From Candidatus Microgenomates bacterium (GTDB lineage: Bacteria; Patescibacteriota; Microgenomatia; UBA1400; PJMF01): 7,487 nucleotides of DNA. Each line of letters begins with the position of its first letter. Position 1 is the first letter of the stretch. The notes under the pieces are model-generated. The model was not told the DNA's origin. It did no database searches and worked only from the letters and a program-made list of their open reading frames with translations. A program made the translations under genes and the position numbers. The DNA lies in the NCBI GenBank assembly GCA_015485595.1, contig WFTH01000007.1, positions 1 to 7,487 of the forward strand, written 5' to 3'. Shown one piece after another: positions 1 to 6,287 of the stretch.

Positions 1-293
1 GTGGTGTCATTATTTAAAAGCAAGACATAGTCTGAATCAAACCGCTCCATGGCCCAATAAATACCAAGGTTATTTCCGCCGGTGAAACCTAGATTGGCTT
101 GAGAGCGAACCAAATGCGCTTCTGGGTGATAACGTTTTACCCATCTGTCTGTTAGCGATTTTAACGAAGCGTTATCAACCACTATCACATCGTAACTAAA
201 ACTGGTATGACTTATCTTTGCCAAAGACAACAAACACTCTTTAGTCTGATCATGAGAGTTAAAATCCACCAAAATAATTGAAACATGTGGCAT
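1..293 (-). CDS. Family-2 glycosyltransferase, rhamnosyltransferase-like (partial, C-terminus beyond the left edge)
   Basis: This is the N-terminal 97 residues of a GT2 glycosyltransferase with a GT-A fold, a cytoplasmic enzyme that moves a sugar from a nucleotide donor to a lipid-linked acceptor. Reading from the ATG at 293 shows MPHVSIILVDFN at the start, the nucleotide-binding VVDNAS at residues 38-43, NLGFTGGNN at 67-75 and LLLNNDT at 91-97, whose Asp96 is the expected metal/nucleotide-binding aspartate. The NxGFxxGNN plus LLLNNDT pair is typical of the WbbL/RfbF rhamnosyltransferase group. With rml genes nearby, rhamnose transfer is a reasonable inference, but donor specificity cannot be read from this fragment. 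The gene lies 15 bp downstream of the preceding glycosyltransferase on the same strand. It has no Shine-Dalgarno sequence; a perfect TATAAT ends 7 nt before the ATG. The frame runs open to position 1, so truncation is by the window only. Confidence 0.9.
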   Translation of the reverse strand, partial: MPHVSIILVDFNSHDQTKECLLSLAKISHTSFSYDVIVVDNASLKSLTDRWVKRYHPEAHLVRSQANLGFTGGNNLGIYWAMERFDSDYVLLLNNDT

Positions 294-300
294 AGAAACT

Positions 301-306
301 ATTATA
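301..306 (-). promoter_or_regulatory. Candidate -10 box of the partial glycosyltransferase gene
   Basis: On the minus strand TATAAT (plus 301-306) is followed by seven bases (AGTTTCT) and then the ATG at 293. A start site about 7 nt after the box would fall at the start codon, giving a leaderless mRNA. No good -35 hexamer lies at 15-19 nt spacing, so this is a -10-only call. The intergenic gap is only 15 bp. Confidence 0.45.
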
Positions 307-308
307 CC

Positions 309-1223
309 CTAGATCTTAAGTTTTCTCCTTAAGCGCCAGTAAAACTGCTTCAGACCTGAGCTGTTTTTAACTTGATAGTCTGCCAACCAATAAGCTAGGT
401 CTTTTCTAACTTGACTCATAGCCTCCATCACTGCCCGGCTTTGATTTTTTTTAAGCTCCACAAAGCCAGCTGCTTCCCACCGCTTTAAAAGTATCACCAG
501 CTCATGCATGCTCTGCAAAAAACTTAAACCCACTCCCCTACCCCCATCTAGATAAGCCTGATAGTAAAACAGTCGGCGTACAAACTCTTGAAAGAAAAGC
601 TCAATCAGTTTTTGTCCTACCCTCTCCTGATTATCGTTAAGCTCGTTCTGCTCGTTGGCCTTTAAGGTAGAGTAACGATCCAGTCTTTCTAAAAAATCAC
701 CGATAGTGGTGTAGTTATGGTGTACTAAAGCCAGGTCTGGCTTGGCTGGCAGACGTTTAATCTCTCCTTCAATCTTAACTTGGCTATGAACACCTGCCTG
801 CCAGGCTGCGCCTTCTTTGCGAAAAAGTCTAAGCTGGTAATCCGGCCACCAGCCAGAGTGCTTGATCCAGTCACCGAAAATGAAGTTTTTTCTAGGAATC
901 AAAAAGCCACCTATCGACTTGGGTGATTGGCGCACTAAGTTTTTAATCTTATTTGCTAAGCTACTTGGCACCACTTCATCCGCATCTACCATTAAAATCC
1001 AAGGTTTAGTAACTTGACTTAAGGCAAAGTTTCTAGCCTCTGGCTCAACCCGTCCAAGATCGTCAAACAAAAACACCTTAGCTCCATGATGCTTGGCGAT
1101 CTCTCTGGTTTGGTCACTGCTGTGCTGATCTACTACCACCACCTCGTCAGCAAACTTAACTGACTCGAGTGTTCTGGCCAAGGTTTTGGCGGCATTTTTA
1201 GTGTTGATGATAACGGAAAGCAT
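309..1223 (-). CDS. Family-2 glycosyltransferase, WaaE/KdtX-like
   Basis: This is a complete 304-residue cytoplasmic GT2 enzyme. The N-terminal GT-A domain shows LSVIINTKN at 2-10, the donor-binding stretch VVDQHSSDQT at 30-39 (a variant of the usual D-x-x-S-x-D-x-T) and DADE at 80-83, the DxD-type metal site. GWWPDYQLRLFRK at 124-136 followed by VHSQV at 145-149 matches the acceptor/catalytic region of WaaE/KdtX-type transferases, which extend lipopolysaccharide core or other surface glycans. The C-terminal part (about 205-255) is a helical region with FYYQAYLDGGRG, also usual for this group. It lacks transmembrane helices. The sugar transferred is unknown; the family name does not imply true LPS core here. 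It follows the flippase gene after 72 bp and has its own promoter candidate. No Shine-Dalgarno sequence precedes the ATG. The stop is TAG. Confidence 0.9.
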   Translation of the reverse strand: MLSVIINTKNAAKTLARTLESVKFADEVVVVDQHSSDQTREIAKHHGAKVFLFDDLGRVEPEARNFALSQVTKPWILMVDADEVVPSSLANKIKNLVRQSPKSIGGFLIPRKNFIFGDWIKHSGWWPDYQLRLFRKEGAAWQAGVHSQVKIEGEIKRLPAKPDLALVHHNYTTIGDFLERLDRYSTLKANEQNELNDNQERVGQKLIELFFQEFVRRLFYYQAYLDGGRGVGLSFLQSMHELVILLKRWEAAGFVELKKNQSRAVMEAMSQVRKDLAYWLADYQVKNSSGLKQFYWRLRRKLKI

Positions 1224-1232
1224 AAAATCGTT

Positions 1233-1261
1233 ACTATAAACTTTTAATTTTGCTAAGTCAC
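1233..1261 (-). promoter_or_regulatory. Candidate promoter of the WaaE-like glycosyltransferase gene
   Basis: On the minus strand GTGACT (plus 1256-1261; 4/6 match to TTGACA) and TATAGT (plus 1233-1238; 5/6 match to TATAAT) are separated by 17 nt. Only 9 nt follow the -10 box before the ATG at 1223, so the mRNA would have at most a 2-3 nt leader. Assigned by eye from the sigma-70-type consensus. Confidence 0.45.
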
Positions 1262-1270
1262 TTATTCAGG

Positions 1271-1293
1271 TTTCATTCTAGCATAGAATAAAA
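1271..1293. other. Short hairpin just downstream of the flippase gene
   Basis: ATTCTA (1275-1280), loop GCA and TAGAAT (1284-1289) form a 6-bp stem. After one mismatch it extends by TTT/AAA to 1271-1293. It begins 2 bp past the flippase stop. The stem is AT-rich and lacks a clear U-tract, so it is a weak terminator or mRNA 3'-end candidate only. Confidence 0.3.
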
Positions 1294-1295
1294 GT

Positions 1296-2801
1296 CTATT
1301 TGACTTTTAAGTTTTTAACCTCTGCCCAAACCTTCTTACCACCCACAAGCCCCAAAATCACTAAGTAAGTCAAACCAACCAAGATCATGCCACCAACTAG
1401 CTGTGGCCAACCTTTAAGCCAAACCTGCCAACCCAAAAGCCCCACTAACGCCATAACCGCTGAAGCCAGAAGCTGACGCCAGATCTGCTCCCAGATCCTG
1501 ACTGACACTACCTGTTTAACGTAGTAAAAGGCCAGTAGCGAACTAAAACCGATTACCAAGGCGGCTAAAGCTACTCCATTATAATCAAAGAAAAAGATAA
1601 ACACCGGCGTTAACGTCCAGGTTAAAACTGTCCACATGATCATCAGCTTTAAGGTCTTGTTTATCTGGCCAATAGCATTTAGAGTGTTGGTCAACGGCGT
1701 CGACAACGCCGCCCAACCAATGCTTAAAGTAAAGAAAACAAAGCTCAAAACCGCCGGCTCCCACTTGTTATAAGAAGGCAAAACTTGAGTTAGAGGATAG
1801 ATAAACAAGGACATGCCGACCAAGATAGGAAAGATGGCTAGTGAGATAAAAAACAAAGAAATCTCGATCGCTCGAGCCAGCTTCTTTTTGTGGTGTTGTA
1901 GGCGAGAAAAAGTAGGGAATGTGATGGCCATCACGTTCTGAACTGTTAAGTTGTAAGGATACATCGACCACTGTTTAGCCCACTGAATATAACCAAACTG
2001 GTTTAAGGGCAACCAACCGCCCAAGACTAAGTAGAAAAGCTGGTCTTTAACTCGGGCTAAAAGATCATTAAGCTGAAACTTAAAGCCATAGCTAAAAAGT
2101 TCTCTAAAGGAGTCTTTGCTAAAAGAAAAACCAAACGGCCAAGGCTGAATGATGGTCATAGCGATCACCCCAATAAGCGAGCGAGCAATAATCGCCCAGG
2201 CAAAAGCGATCGCCCCAAACCCAAGCCAAGCTAAGGTGATCAAGATGCCATGATATGTTAGCTGTTCTAAAATTTGAGGAATAACCAGCTTGGAAAACTC
2301 AAGCTTTCTTTCCAGCAGGATGGAAGGCATGGTCTTTAAGGTGATTAAAGGAAAAGAAAGAACCGAAGCTAGCAAGATCCAGTTTCCCGCCGGACCGGTC
2401 TTTTGAGACAACCAACCAAAGACTATTACTATAAGCCCTATCATTACGATCACCCAGCTTAAACCTTGCTGCACCCAAAAAGCAGTCCTTAAGTCTTTTT
2501 TGGTCGGCTCGGTCTTTTTTTGCACCAAAGCAGCCGCCAACCCCACATCGGAAATAAAGGTTAAAAGCCCAATAATAGCAGCTACAATCCCATAAATAGC
2601 AAAATCCGAAGGTTGAAAGAAGGTAGATAAGGCCACCACCGAAGCAAAACCAATACCCTGCAAAACAATGGTGCGTAAAAAGTAAGAAACGGCGCCGGTA
2701 ACTGATTTTTTCTTTACCTTTTGAAAGTCGATCTCAGGCTCTTTAGCCTGATCTATCTCGGTGTCTAGTTGATCGTCAGTTATAAGTTGACTAGTTGGCA
2801 T
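1296..2801 (-). CDS. Wzx-type oligosaccharide flippase (polysaccharide transporter, PST/MOP family)
   Basis: This 501-residue integral membrane protein should flip undecaprenyl-linked oligosaccharides from the inner to the outer face of the cytoplasmic membrane. After an acidic cytoplasmic N-terminus of about 30 residues there are roughly 12-14 hydrophobic helices. Family signs are the N-terminal GAVSYFLRTIVLQGIGF segment, LAAALVQKK in the second loop, ERKLEFSKLVIPQILEQL before the mid-protein helices and FPTFSRLQHHKKKLARA in the central cytoplasmic loop, all common in WzxC/Polysacc_synt_3-type flippases. Length is normal for the family. The gene starts two bases after the TAG of the upstream small membrane protein (TAG-AT-ATG), so translational coupling is likely, and no separate ribosome binding site is seen. 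Substrate cannot be predicted, but the neighbouring glycosyltransferases and rml genes suggest a rhamnose-containing repeat unit. Confidence 0.92.
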   Translation of the reverse strand: MPTSQLITDDQLDTEIDQAKEPEIDFQKVKKKSVTGAVSYFLRTIVLQGIGFASVVALSTFFQPSDFAIYGIVAAIIGLLTFISDVGLAAALVQKKTEPTKKDLRTAFWVQQGLSWVIVMIGLIVIVFGWLSQKTGPAGNWILLASVLSFPLITLKTMPSILLERKLEFSKLVIPQILEQLTYHGILITLAWLGFGAIAFAWAIIARSLIGVIAMTIIQPWPFGFSFSKDSFRELFSYGFKFQLNDLLARVKDQLFYLVLGGWLPLNQFGYIQWAKQWSMYPYNLTVQNVMAITFPTFSRLQHHKKKLARAIEISLFFISLAIFPILVGMSLFIYPLTQVLPSYNKWEPAVLSFVFFTLSIGWAALSTPLTNTLNAIGQINKTLKLMIMWTVLTWTLTPVFIFFFDYNGVALAALVIGFSSLLAFYYVKQVVSVRIWEQIWRQLLASAVMALVGLLGWQVWLKGWPQLVGGMILVGLTYLVILGLVGGKKVWAEVKNLKVK

Positions 2802-2803
2802 AT

Positions 2804-3025
2804 CTAATAACTTTTATCAATAAGCTCCTGCATCTTTTCTCTACCTAACTGACTTCTAACTCTTACATACTTATCCTCCAGTCTTAAGTAACGTTTCCGC
2901 TCTTGTTTGTAGATGGCTTGAAAGTATCCAGCAGCAATAGCCAAAACAATTACTAGCAGAAATAAAAAACGTATCATGTGTTTCTCACTTATTGGCTTTG
3001 GCAATGGTTTGCTGAAAAACTTCAT
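2804..3025 (-). CDS. Small single-pass membrane protein with charged helical tail (unknown function)
   Basis: I do not recognise this 73-residue protein. A basic N-terminus (residues 1-19, with three prolines) is followed by one strong hydrophobic helix at about 18-39. The remaining 34 residues are highly charged, arginine/lysine/glutamate-rich and without proline, so probably a continuous helix or short coiled coil (about 40-70). Both flanks are basic, so orientation is uncertain. The layout recalls small bitopic proteins such as FtsL/DivIC, but no specific similarity is claimed. It is very likely a real gene: it fills the gap between two large genes on the same strand, its stop lies 2 nt from the flippase start, and no other frame there is plausible. 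It might be a small partner of the flippase or of the upstream membrane glycosyltransferase; that is inferred from position only. Confidence 0.75.
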   Translation of the reverse strand: MKFFSKPLPKPISEKHMIRFLFLLVIVLAIAAGYFQAIYKQERKRYLRLEDKYVRVRSQLGREKMQELIDKSY

Positions 3026-3038
3026 TTTTAAGCTTTTG

Positions 3039-3068
3039 ACTTTACATTTTTAATTATTTAATTATCAA
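3039..3068 (-). promoter_or_regulatory. Weak promoter candidate before the small membrane protein
   Basis: On the minus strand TTGATA (plus 3063-3068; 5/6 match to -35) and TAAAGT (plus 3039-3044; 4/6 match to -10) are 18 nt apart, with 13 nt from the -10 to the ATG at 3025. The -35 overlaps the stop codon of the upstream gene. The 39-bp spacer is almost all A/T, so chance matches are easy. Confidence 0.3.
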
Positions 3069-4897
3069 TTTTTAATCTTTACCCACCCCATCACTCCAGT
3101 CAGGATTACCAAACTCGTAAATGAGATCCATTTTCCTATAGCTCTAACCGGCGTATCAGCTAAGTAAAGACCTACTTTATGCGCTCCTTTCGGTACCGCT
3201 ACTTGAATCAAGCCATCTTTACTAACCTTAAGTTTTGTTGGGTTACCATCTATCTCTGCCTTCCAACCAGGATAATAAGCTCGAGCAAAAGTAACCACCA
3301 CCTCTTTAGGTAGGTTAAACTCAACCAAAGTTGCTTGAGTTTTGTCTACCAGAACTTTTGATTTAGCTTCATCTTTTTTGGATTTAGACTCAACTAATAA
3401 CCAGTCTGGGCCAACCAGGACTGAACCTTCGTTGGGTTTTATCTTTACGTTAAGAGCAGACGGTGCATAATCTGGTAAGATGTAGCTCATCTGCTTAGCA
3501 ATGCGCTCTCTATCATCATAGTAAAAAGTTTGATCATTGCTTAAATAACTCTGAGGCCTAAAGTAACGCATACTGGTTGCACCAACAATCAAGATCACCA
3601 AACCACTTAAGCCAAAGATCAACCAGCGCCATAAAGTAAACTTAAATAAACGAGTGAAAGTCGGCAGGGCTGCTATTACCAAGCTCAAAAACATCACCGC
3701 CACCGAGAGATAGCGCCATGGAAACTGCAAAAACTTAAGAAACTCAAATGATTGCCAGATTAGTAAGGTTTTTTCGGTTGCTAGTAAAATAGCCCATCCC
3801 ATCATTAGTAAAAAGCTCACCGCTAGCAAGCTTACTTTAAGCAGTTTCAACAACCTTGGTTTAAACACTTGACTCAAGCTTTGCTTTCTAATCAAGTACC
3901 AAGCCACTAGACTGAAAAAGACTATCACCACAGTCAGCACCAAGGCTAAACCTAGCCACTGCCCCCAACCTAAAAAGAAGCTTATATCATCGTTTGGCCC
4001 CCAAGTTGAACCACCATAGCCCCAATTATCTTTTAAAAGCTGTCTTAAGTAGATAAAGTGGAGACGGTAGTTAAAGTAACCACCTAAAACCATCTTCTCT
4101 ACTTGGGTAAAGTCTTTTTCCAAAAATGCTGGCACTGTATAAAAAGCGCTCAAGCCAAAAGCTAAAAGGTAACTACCCACAAAGGCAAAGAAGGTCTTCA
4201 TCTCTGTTTGAAAAAGCTGCTTTAGGTTTCTTAACTTCCCCTTTTGCCACAGATAAACCAACCAAACAAGCACCGTAGTTAAAACCGCAAACGGCAAGAA
4301 CATAACCACACTTAAGTTATGAGACAAAAGTAAAGTTGCAAGTGAGAAAGTGAGTAAAAGCCAACCCCAACGTTTTTTCTGAATCACCAGTAAACTAGCT
4401 AACAAAATCCAAGGGTAAGTCATCATGCCCCAAGACTCAGAGACCGCCCCTCGCACGAACAGATTTAAACCCCGATAGCTAGCTAAGGTAAAAGTGGTAG
4501 CCAGCAAAGCCCCACTTAACTTGTTTTGAAAAAGTTTTTTACCTAAAAAGTAAGCGCCAACCAAGCTTACAAGGTTTGGCACTAAAAATAAAACTCGAAC
4601 CGCGTTTGAAAGCGAAAAACCAACAAGGTAAAAAAAACTGCCTACATAGTAAGGTAAGGGGGCGTAAAACTGAAAAAGAGGCATGCCATAACCAAAACCA
4701 AAGTCACGAGTCCAAACTACTGGAAAGTGACCGTCTTTTAAGGCTAGTGTCATCTGGGCAATACGTGCCCCATGGACGTAGTCATGAACACGAAAAAGAT
4801 GAGGTTGAAACAAAGCATAGCTTGAGATAACAAAAATAATAATCAGGACAAACAGCTGCCAGTAGTTTAAAGCCAGGAGCTTCAGACGTTTAAACAT
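3065..4897 (-). CDS. Multi-pass membrane glycosyltransferase-like protein (PTPS-related / YfhO-type, GT-C fold)
   Basis: This 610-residue membrane protein probably transfers a sugar from a polyprenyl-phosphate donor on the outer face of the membrane. After a first helix at about 15-30 comes an extracytoplasmic loop with Asp39 and His42, the position of the catalytic acidic residue in GT-C enzymes. Then follow FPVVWTRDFGFGYGMPLF at 58-75 and FYAPLPYY at 77-84, hallmarks of the 6-pyruvoyl-tetrahydropterin synthase-related membrane family. RGAVSESWGMMTYPW (149-163), LSHN (191-194), FYTVPAFLEKDF (252-263) and QFPWRYLS (391-398) also fit. After about ten helices, a soluble mostly beta region (about 445-585) contains YYPGWKAEIDG (541-551), the YfhO C-terminal signature, and a last helix at about 588-605. 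It is the first gene of the minus-strand arm. The stop is TGA followed at once by TAA. Donor and acceptor are unknown; with no Wzy visible, a role in extending or decorating the flipped glycan is plausible. Confidence 0.85.
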   Translation of the reverse strand: MFKRLKLLALNYWQLFVLIIIFVISSYALFQPHLFRVHDYVHGARIAQMTLALKDGHFPVVWTRDFGFGYGMPLFQFYAPLPYYVGSFFYLVGFSLSNAVRVLFLVPNLVSLVGAYFLGKKLFQNKLSGALLATTFTLASYRGLNLFVRGAVSESWGMMTYPWILLASLLVIQKKRWGWLLLTFSLATLLLSHNLSVVMFLPFAVLTTVLVWLVYLWQKGKLRNLKQLFQTEMKTFFAFVGSYLLAFGLSAFYTVPAFLEKDFTQVEKMVLGGYFNYRLHFIYLRQLLKDNWGYGGSTWGPNDDISFFLGWGQWLGLALVLTVVIVFFSLVAWYLIRKQSLSQVFKPRLLKLLKVSLLAVSFLLMMGWAILLATEKTLLIWQSFEFLKFLQFPWRYLSVAVMFLSLVIAALPTFTRLFKFTLWRWLIFGLSGLVILIVGATSMRYFRPQSYLSNDQTFYYDDRERIAKQMSYILPDYAPSALNVKIKPNEGSVLVGPDWLLVESKSKKDEAKSKVLVDKTQATLVEFNLPKEVVVTFARAYYPGWKAEIDGNPTKLKVSKDGLIQVAVPKGAHKVGLYLADTPVRAIGKWISFTSLVILTGVMGWVKIKN

Positions 4898-4909
4898 ACG
4901 AATTTAACC

Positions 4910-4921
4910 ATAGTATACTAT
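4910..4921. repeat. 12-bp perfect palindrome over the -10 box
   Basis: ATAGTATACTAT is its own reverse complement. It covers the -10 candidate of the membrane glycosyltransferase gene and offers TATACT on both strands. It could be a small operator or only a by-product of AT-rich promoter sequence. Confidence 0.4.
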
Positions 4922-4941
4922 TAAAAGTCATCAAATCACAA
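4912..4941 (-). promoter_or_regulatory. Candidate promoter of the left (minus-strand) arm
   Basis: On the minus strand TTGTGA (plus 4936-4941; 4/6 match to -35) and TATACT (plus 4912-4917; 5/6 match to -10) are 18 nt apart. The ATG at 4897 follows 14 nt after the -10 box, so the expected leader is about 7-8 nt, too short for a normal Shine-Dalgarno site. This would drive the membrane glycosyltransferase and probably the genes behind it. Confidence 0.5.
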
Positions 4942-4953
4942 TTTTTAAACTCT

Positions 4954-4990
4954 AAACTTAAAAATCTTAAATTTTAAACTTTTTAAGTTT
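4954..4990. repeat. AT-only inverted repeat in the divergent spacer
   Basis: AAACTTAAAAA (4954-4964) and TTTTTAAGTTT (4980-4990) are perfect 11-bp reverse complements around a 15-nt loop. With a one-base bulge the pairing extends to CT/AG outside. It lies between the two divergent promoter candidates. AT richness makes it partly expected by chance; a regulatory role is not established. Confidence 0.45.
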
Positions 4991-4995
4991 TAGTT

Positions 4996-5023
4996 TTGAG
5001 TTTTGAGTTTACTTTCATATAAT
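4996..5023 (+). promoter_or_regulatory. Candidate promoter of rmlB (right arm)
   Basis: TTGAGT (4996-5001; 4/6 match to -35), a 16-nt spacer and a perfect TATAAT (5018-5023) precede the ATG at 5033 by 9 nt. Transcription would start at about 5030-5033, so the mRNA would be leaderless or nearly so. The -35 lies in a tandem TTTTGAG duplication (4994-5007). This placement argues against the upstream in-frame TTG at 5003 as start codon. Confidence 0.55.
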
Positions 5024-5032
5024 AAGATTATT

Positions 5033-6085
5033 ATGGACAAACCCACAGACCCGCTTATGCCTCATAAACCCATGACTTTGTTGGTCACTGGTGGAGCTGG
5101 CTTTATCGGCAGCAACTTTATTCACCACTGGCTCAAACGTTATCCAGATGACAAGATTATCAATCTAGACTTTCTAACTTATGCTGGCAACTTAGCCAAT
5201 CTAAAAGATGTTGAAAACCTGCCCAACTATAAATTCGTTAAAGGCGACATTCGCGATGCTGAGTTGGTTGACAAGTTGATGGCCGATGTAGACATGGTGG
5301 TGCACTTTGCTGCCGAAAGCCATGTAGATCGCTCAGTACTTAATCCAGACGTGTTTCTAGAAACAAACGTTATGGGGACCCACACACTCCTAAAGTCAGC
5401 ACTTAAACATAAGGTCAAGCGCTTTCACCATGTCTCAACTGATGAGGTTTTTGGCTCACTTGAACTTAACACAAAAGAAAAGTTTACCGAAGAAACTCCC
5501 TATGATCCCAGAAGTCCTTACTCAGCCAGCAAAGCCGCCTCAGACCACCTAGTACGTGCTTATGGAGAAACCTATGGTTTAAACTACTCGATTACTAACT
5601 GTTCAAACAACTATGGCCCTTATCACTTTCCCGAAAAACTTTTTCCCTTGGCCATTACCAACTTAATAGAAGGTAAGAAGGTTCCGGTCTATGGCGATGG
5701 CTTAAATGTGCGCGACTGGCTGTTTGTGGAGGATCATGCTCGAGCCATCGAGAAAGTGCTTTTAACCGACAATCCGCCAAGGCGTACTTACTTAGTGGGT
5801 GGACTAAATAAAGATATTTCTAACCTAGAAGTAGTCAAACTCATCTTAAAACTCATGGATAAAGATGAAAGCATGATCGAGTTTGTAAAGGACCGACCCG
5901 GACATGATCGGCGTTATAGTGTAGACTGGAGCAAGATAGAAAAAGAGCTTGGCTGGCAACCAAGCGTTGACCTAGAGGAAGGTCTAAAACAAACGATTAA
6001 GTGGTATCAAGATCATCCTGAGTGGTGGAAACCACTTAAAGAAAGAGAAAAAGATTATTTTAAAAAACAGTATAATAGTAATTAA
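5033..6085 (+). CDS. rmlB: dTDP-glucose 4,6-dehydratase
   Basis: RmlB converts dTDP-D-glucose to dTDP-4-keto-6-deoxy-D-glucose in the cytoplasm with bound NAD+, the second step of dTDP-L-rhamnose synthesis. The 350-residue extended SDR protein has TGGAGFIG at 19-26 (NAD+ binding), LDFLTYAGNLANL at 45-57 typical of RmlB, the catalytic triplet Thr136-Asp137-Glu138 in STDEVFG, Tyr163 and Lys167 in SPYSASKA, NNYGP at 192-196, RDWLFVEDH at 227-235 and RPGHDRRY at 288-295. All key residues are present and the length is usual. I chose the ATG at 5033 because it follows a strong promoter by 9 nt; the in-frame TTG at 5003 lies inside that promoter. The ATG at 5072 would give the standard short RmlB N-terminus (MTLLVTGG) and remains possible. 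No Shine-Dalgarno site is seen before any of them. It is divergent from the glycosyltransferase/flippase arm and first of the rml genes. Confidence 0.97.
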   Translation: MDKPTDPLMPHKPMTLLVTGGAGFIGSNFIHHWLKRYPDDKIINLDFLTYAGNLANLKDVENLPNYKFVKGDIRDAELVDKLMADVDMVVHFAAESHVDRSVLNPDVFLETNVMGTHTLLKSALKHKVKRFHHVSTDEVFGSLELNTKEKFTEETPYDPRSPYSASKAASDHLVRAYGETYGLNYSITNCSNNYGPYHFPEKLFPLAITNLIEGKKVPVYGDGLNVRDWLFVEDHARAIEKVLLTDNPPRRTYLVGGLNKDISNLEVVKLILKLMDKDESMIEFVKDRPGHDRRYSVDWSKIEKELGWQPSVDLEEGLKQTIKWYQDHPEWWKPLKEREKDYFKKQYNSN

Positions 6086-6093
6086 ACACACAT

Positions 6094-6279
6094 TGTCATT
6101 CTGAAAACTCAAGCGAACGAAGCGAGCATGAGATGTTCAGAATCTCAACGGTTAAAGTAAGAAGTAGGAAGTGGAAAGAGGTGAGGAAACAATTTTCATA
6201 CTTCAAACTTCTTACTTCAGACTAAACAACGAGATCCCCGACTTTGTCGGGACAGGCCTGAAACAAGTTCAGGATGACA
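6094..6279. repeat. Composite inverted-repeat element (MITE-like or dispersed palindromic repeat)
   Basis: The ends TGTCATTCTGAA (6094-6105) and TTCAGGATGACA (6268-6279) are inverted copies with one mismatch. Each end belongs to a roughly 50-nt unit of form TGTCATyCTGAA...rATCTC: 6094-6146 on the plus strand and 6231-6279 on the minus strand. The first unit folds by TTCTGAA (6099-6105) with TTCAGAA (6136-6142). The second holds two perfect hairpins: CCCGAC-TTT-GTCGGG (6237-6251) and CCTGAA-ACAAG-TTCAGG (6257-6273). The core adds an 11-bp perfect inverted repeat, AAGTAAGAAGT (6155-6165) with ACTTCTTACTT (6207-6217), extended after two mismatches by GAAGT/ACTTC. There is no credible open reading frame. 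It looks like a non-autonomous mobile or REP-like element inserted after rmlB; no target-site duplication is clear. It may also end transcription of rmlB. Confidence 0.65.
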
Positions 6280-6287
6280 GTACTAAC

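Noticed and set aside
324..330. AAGGAG on the minus strand as a Shine-Dalgarno site for the partial glycosyltransferase
   Set aside because: It lies inside the end of the upstream coding region, about 30 nt before the ATG at 293, too far to act as a ribosome binding site.
1768..1971. 67-residue open frame on the minus strand
   Set aside because: It lies wholly inside the flippase gene in another frame, has no start signal of its own, and its translation shows no domain-like composition.
4576..4830. 84-residue open frame on the plus strand
   Set aside because: It is antisense to the conserved N-terminal part of the membrane glycosyltransferase; its very basic, low-complexity translation is typical of an antisense shadow.
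5003..5032. TTG-initiated 10-residue N-terminal extension of rmlB
   Set aside because: The TTG overlaps the promoter spacer upstream of a perfect TATAAT at 5018-5023, the added residues are not part of RmlB, and no ribosome binding site precedes it.
5227..5418. 63-residue open frame on the minus strand
   Set aside because: It is antisense to the catalytic region of rmlB, Ser/Thr-rich, with no supporting signals.
6071..6076. TATAAT at the 3' end of rmlB as a promoter
   Set aside because: No -35 lies at the right distance and no gene follows for 250 bp. It codes for the last residues of RmlB and can be chance, although a promoter for a small RNA across the repeat element cannot be excluded.
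6237..6273. Hairpins as a classic intrinsic terminator of rmlB
   Set aside because: The stems are strong but no U-tract follows on either strand, and they form part of the larger inverted-repeat element. Termination remains possible but is not supported by the usual signature.
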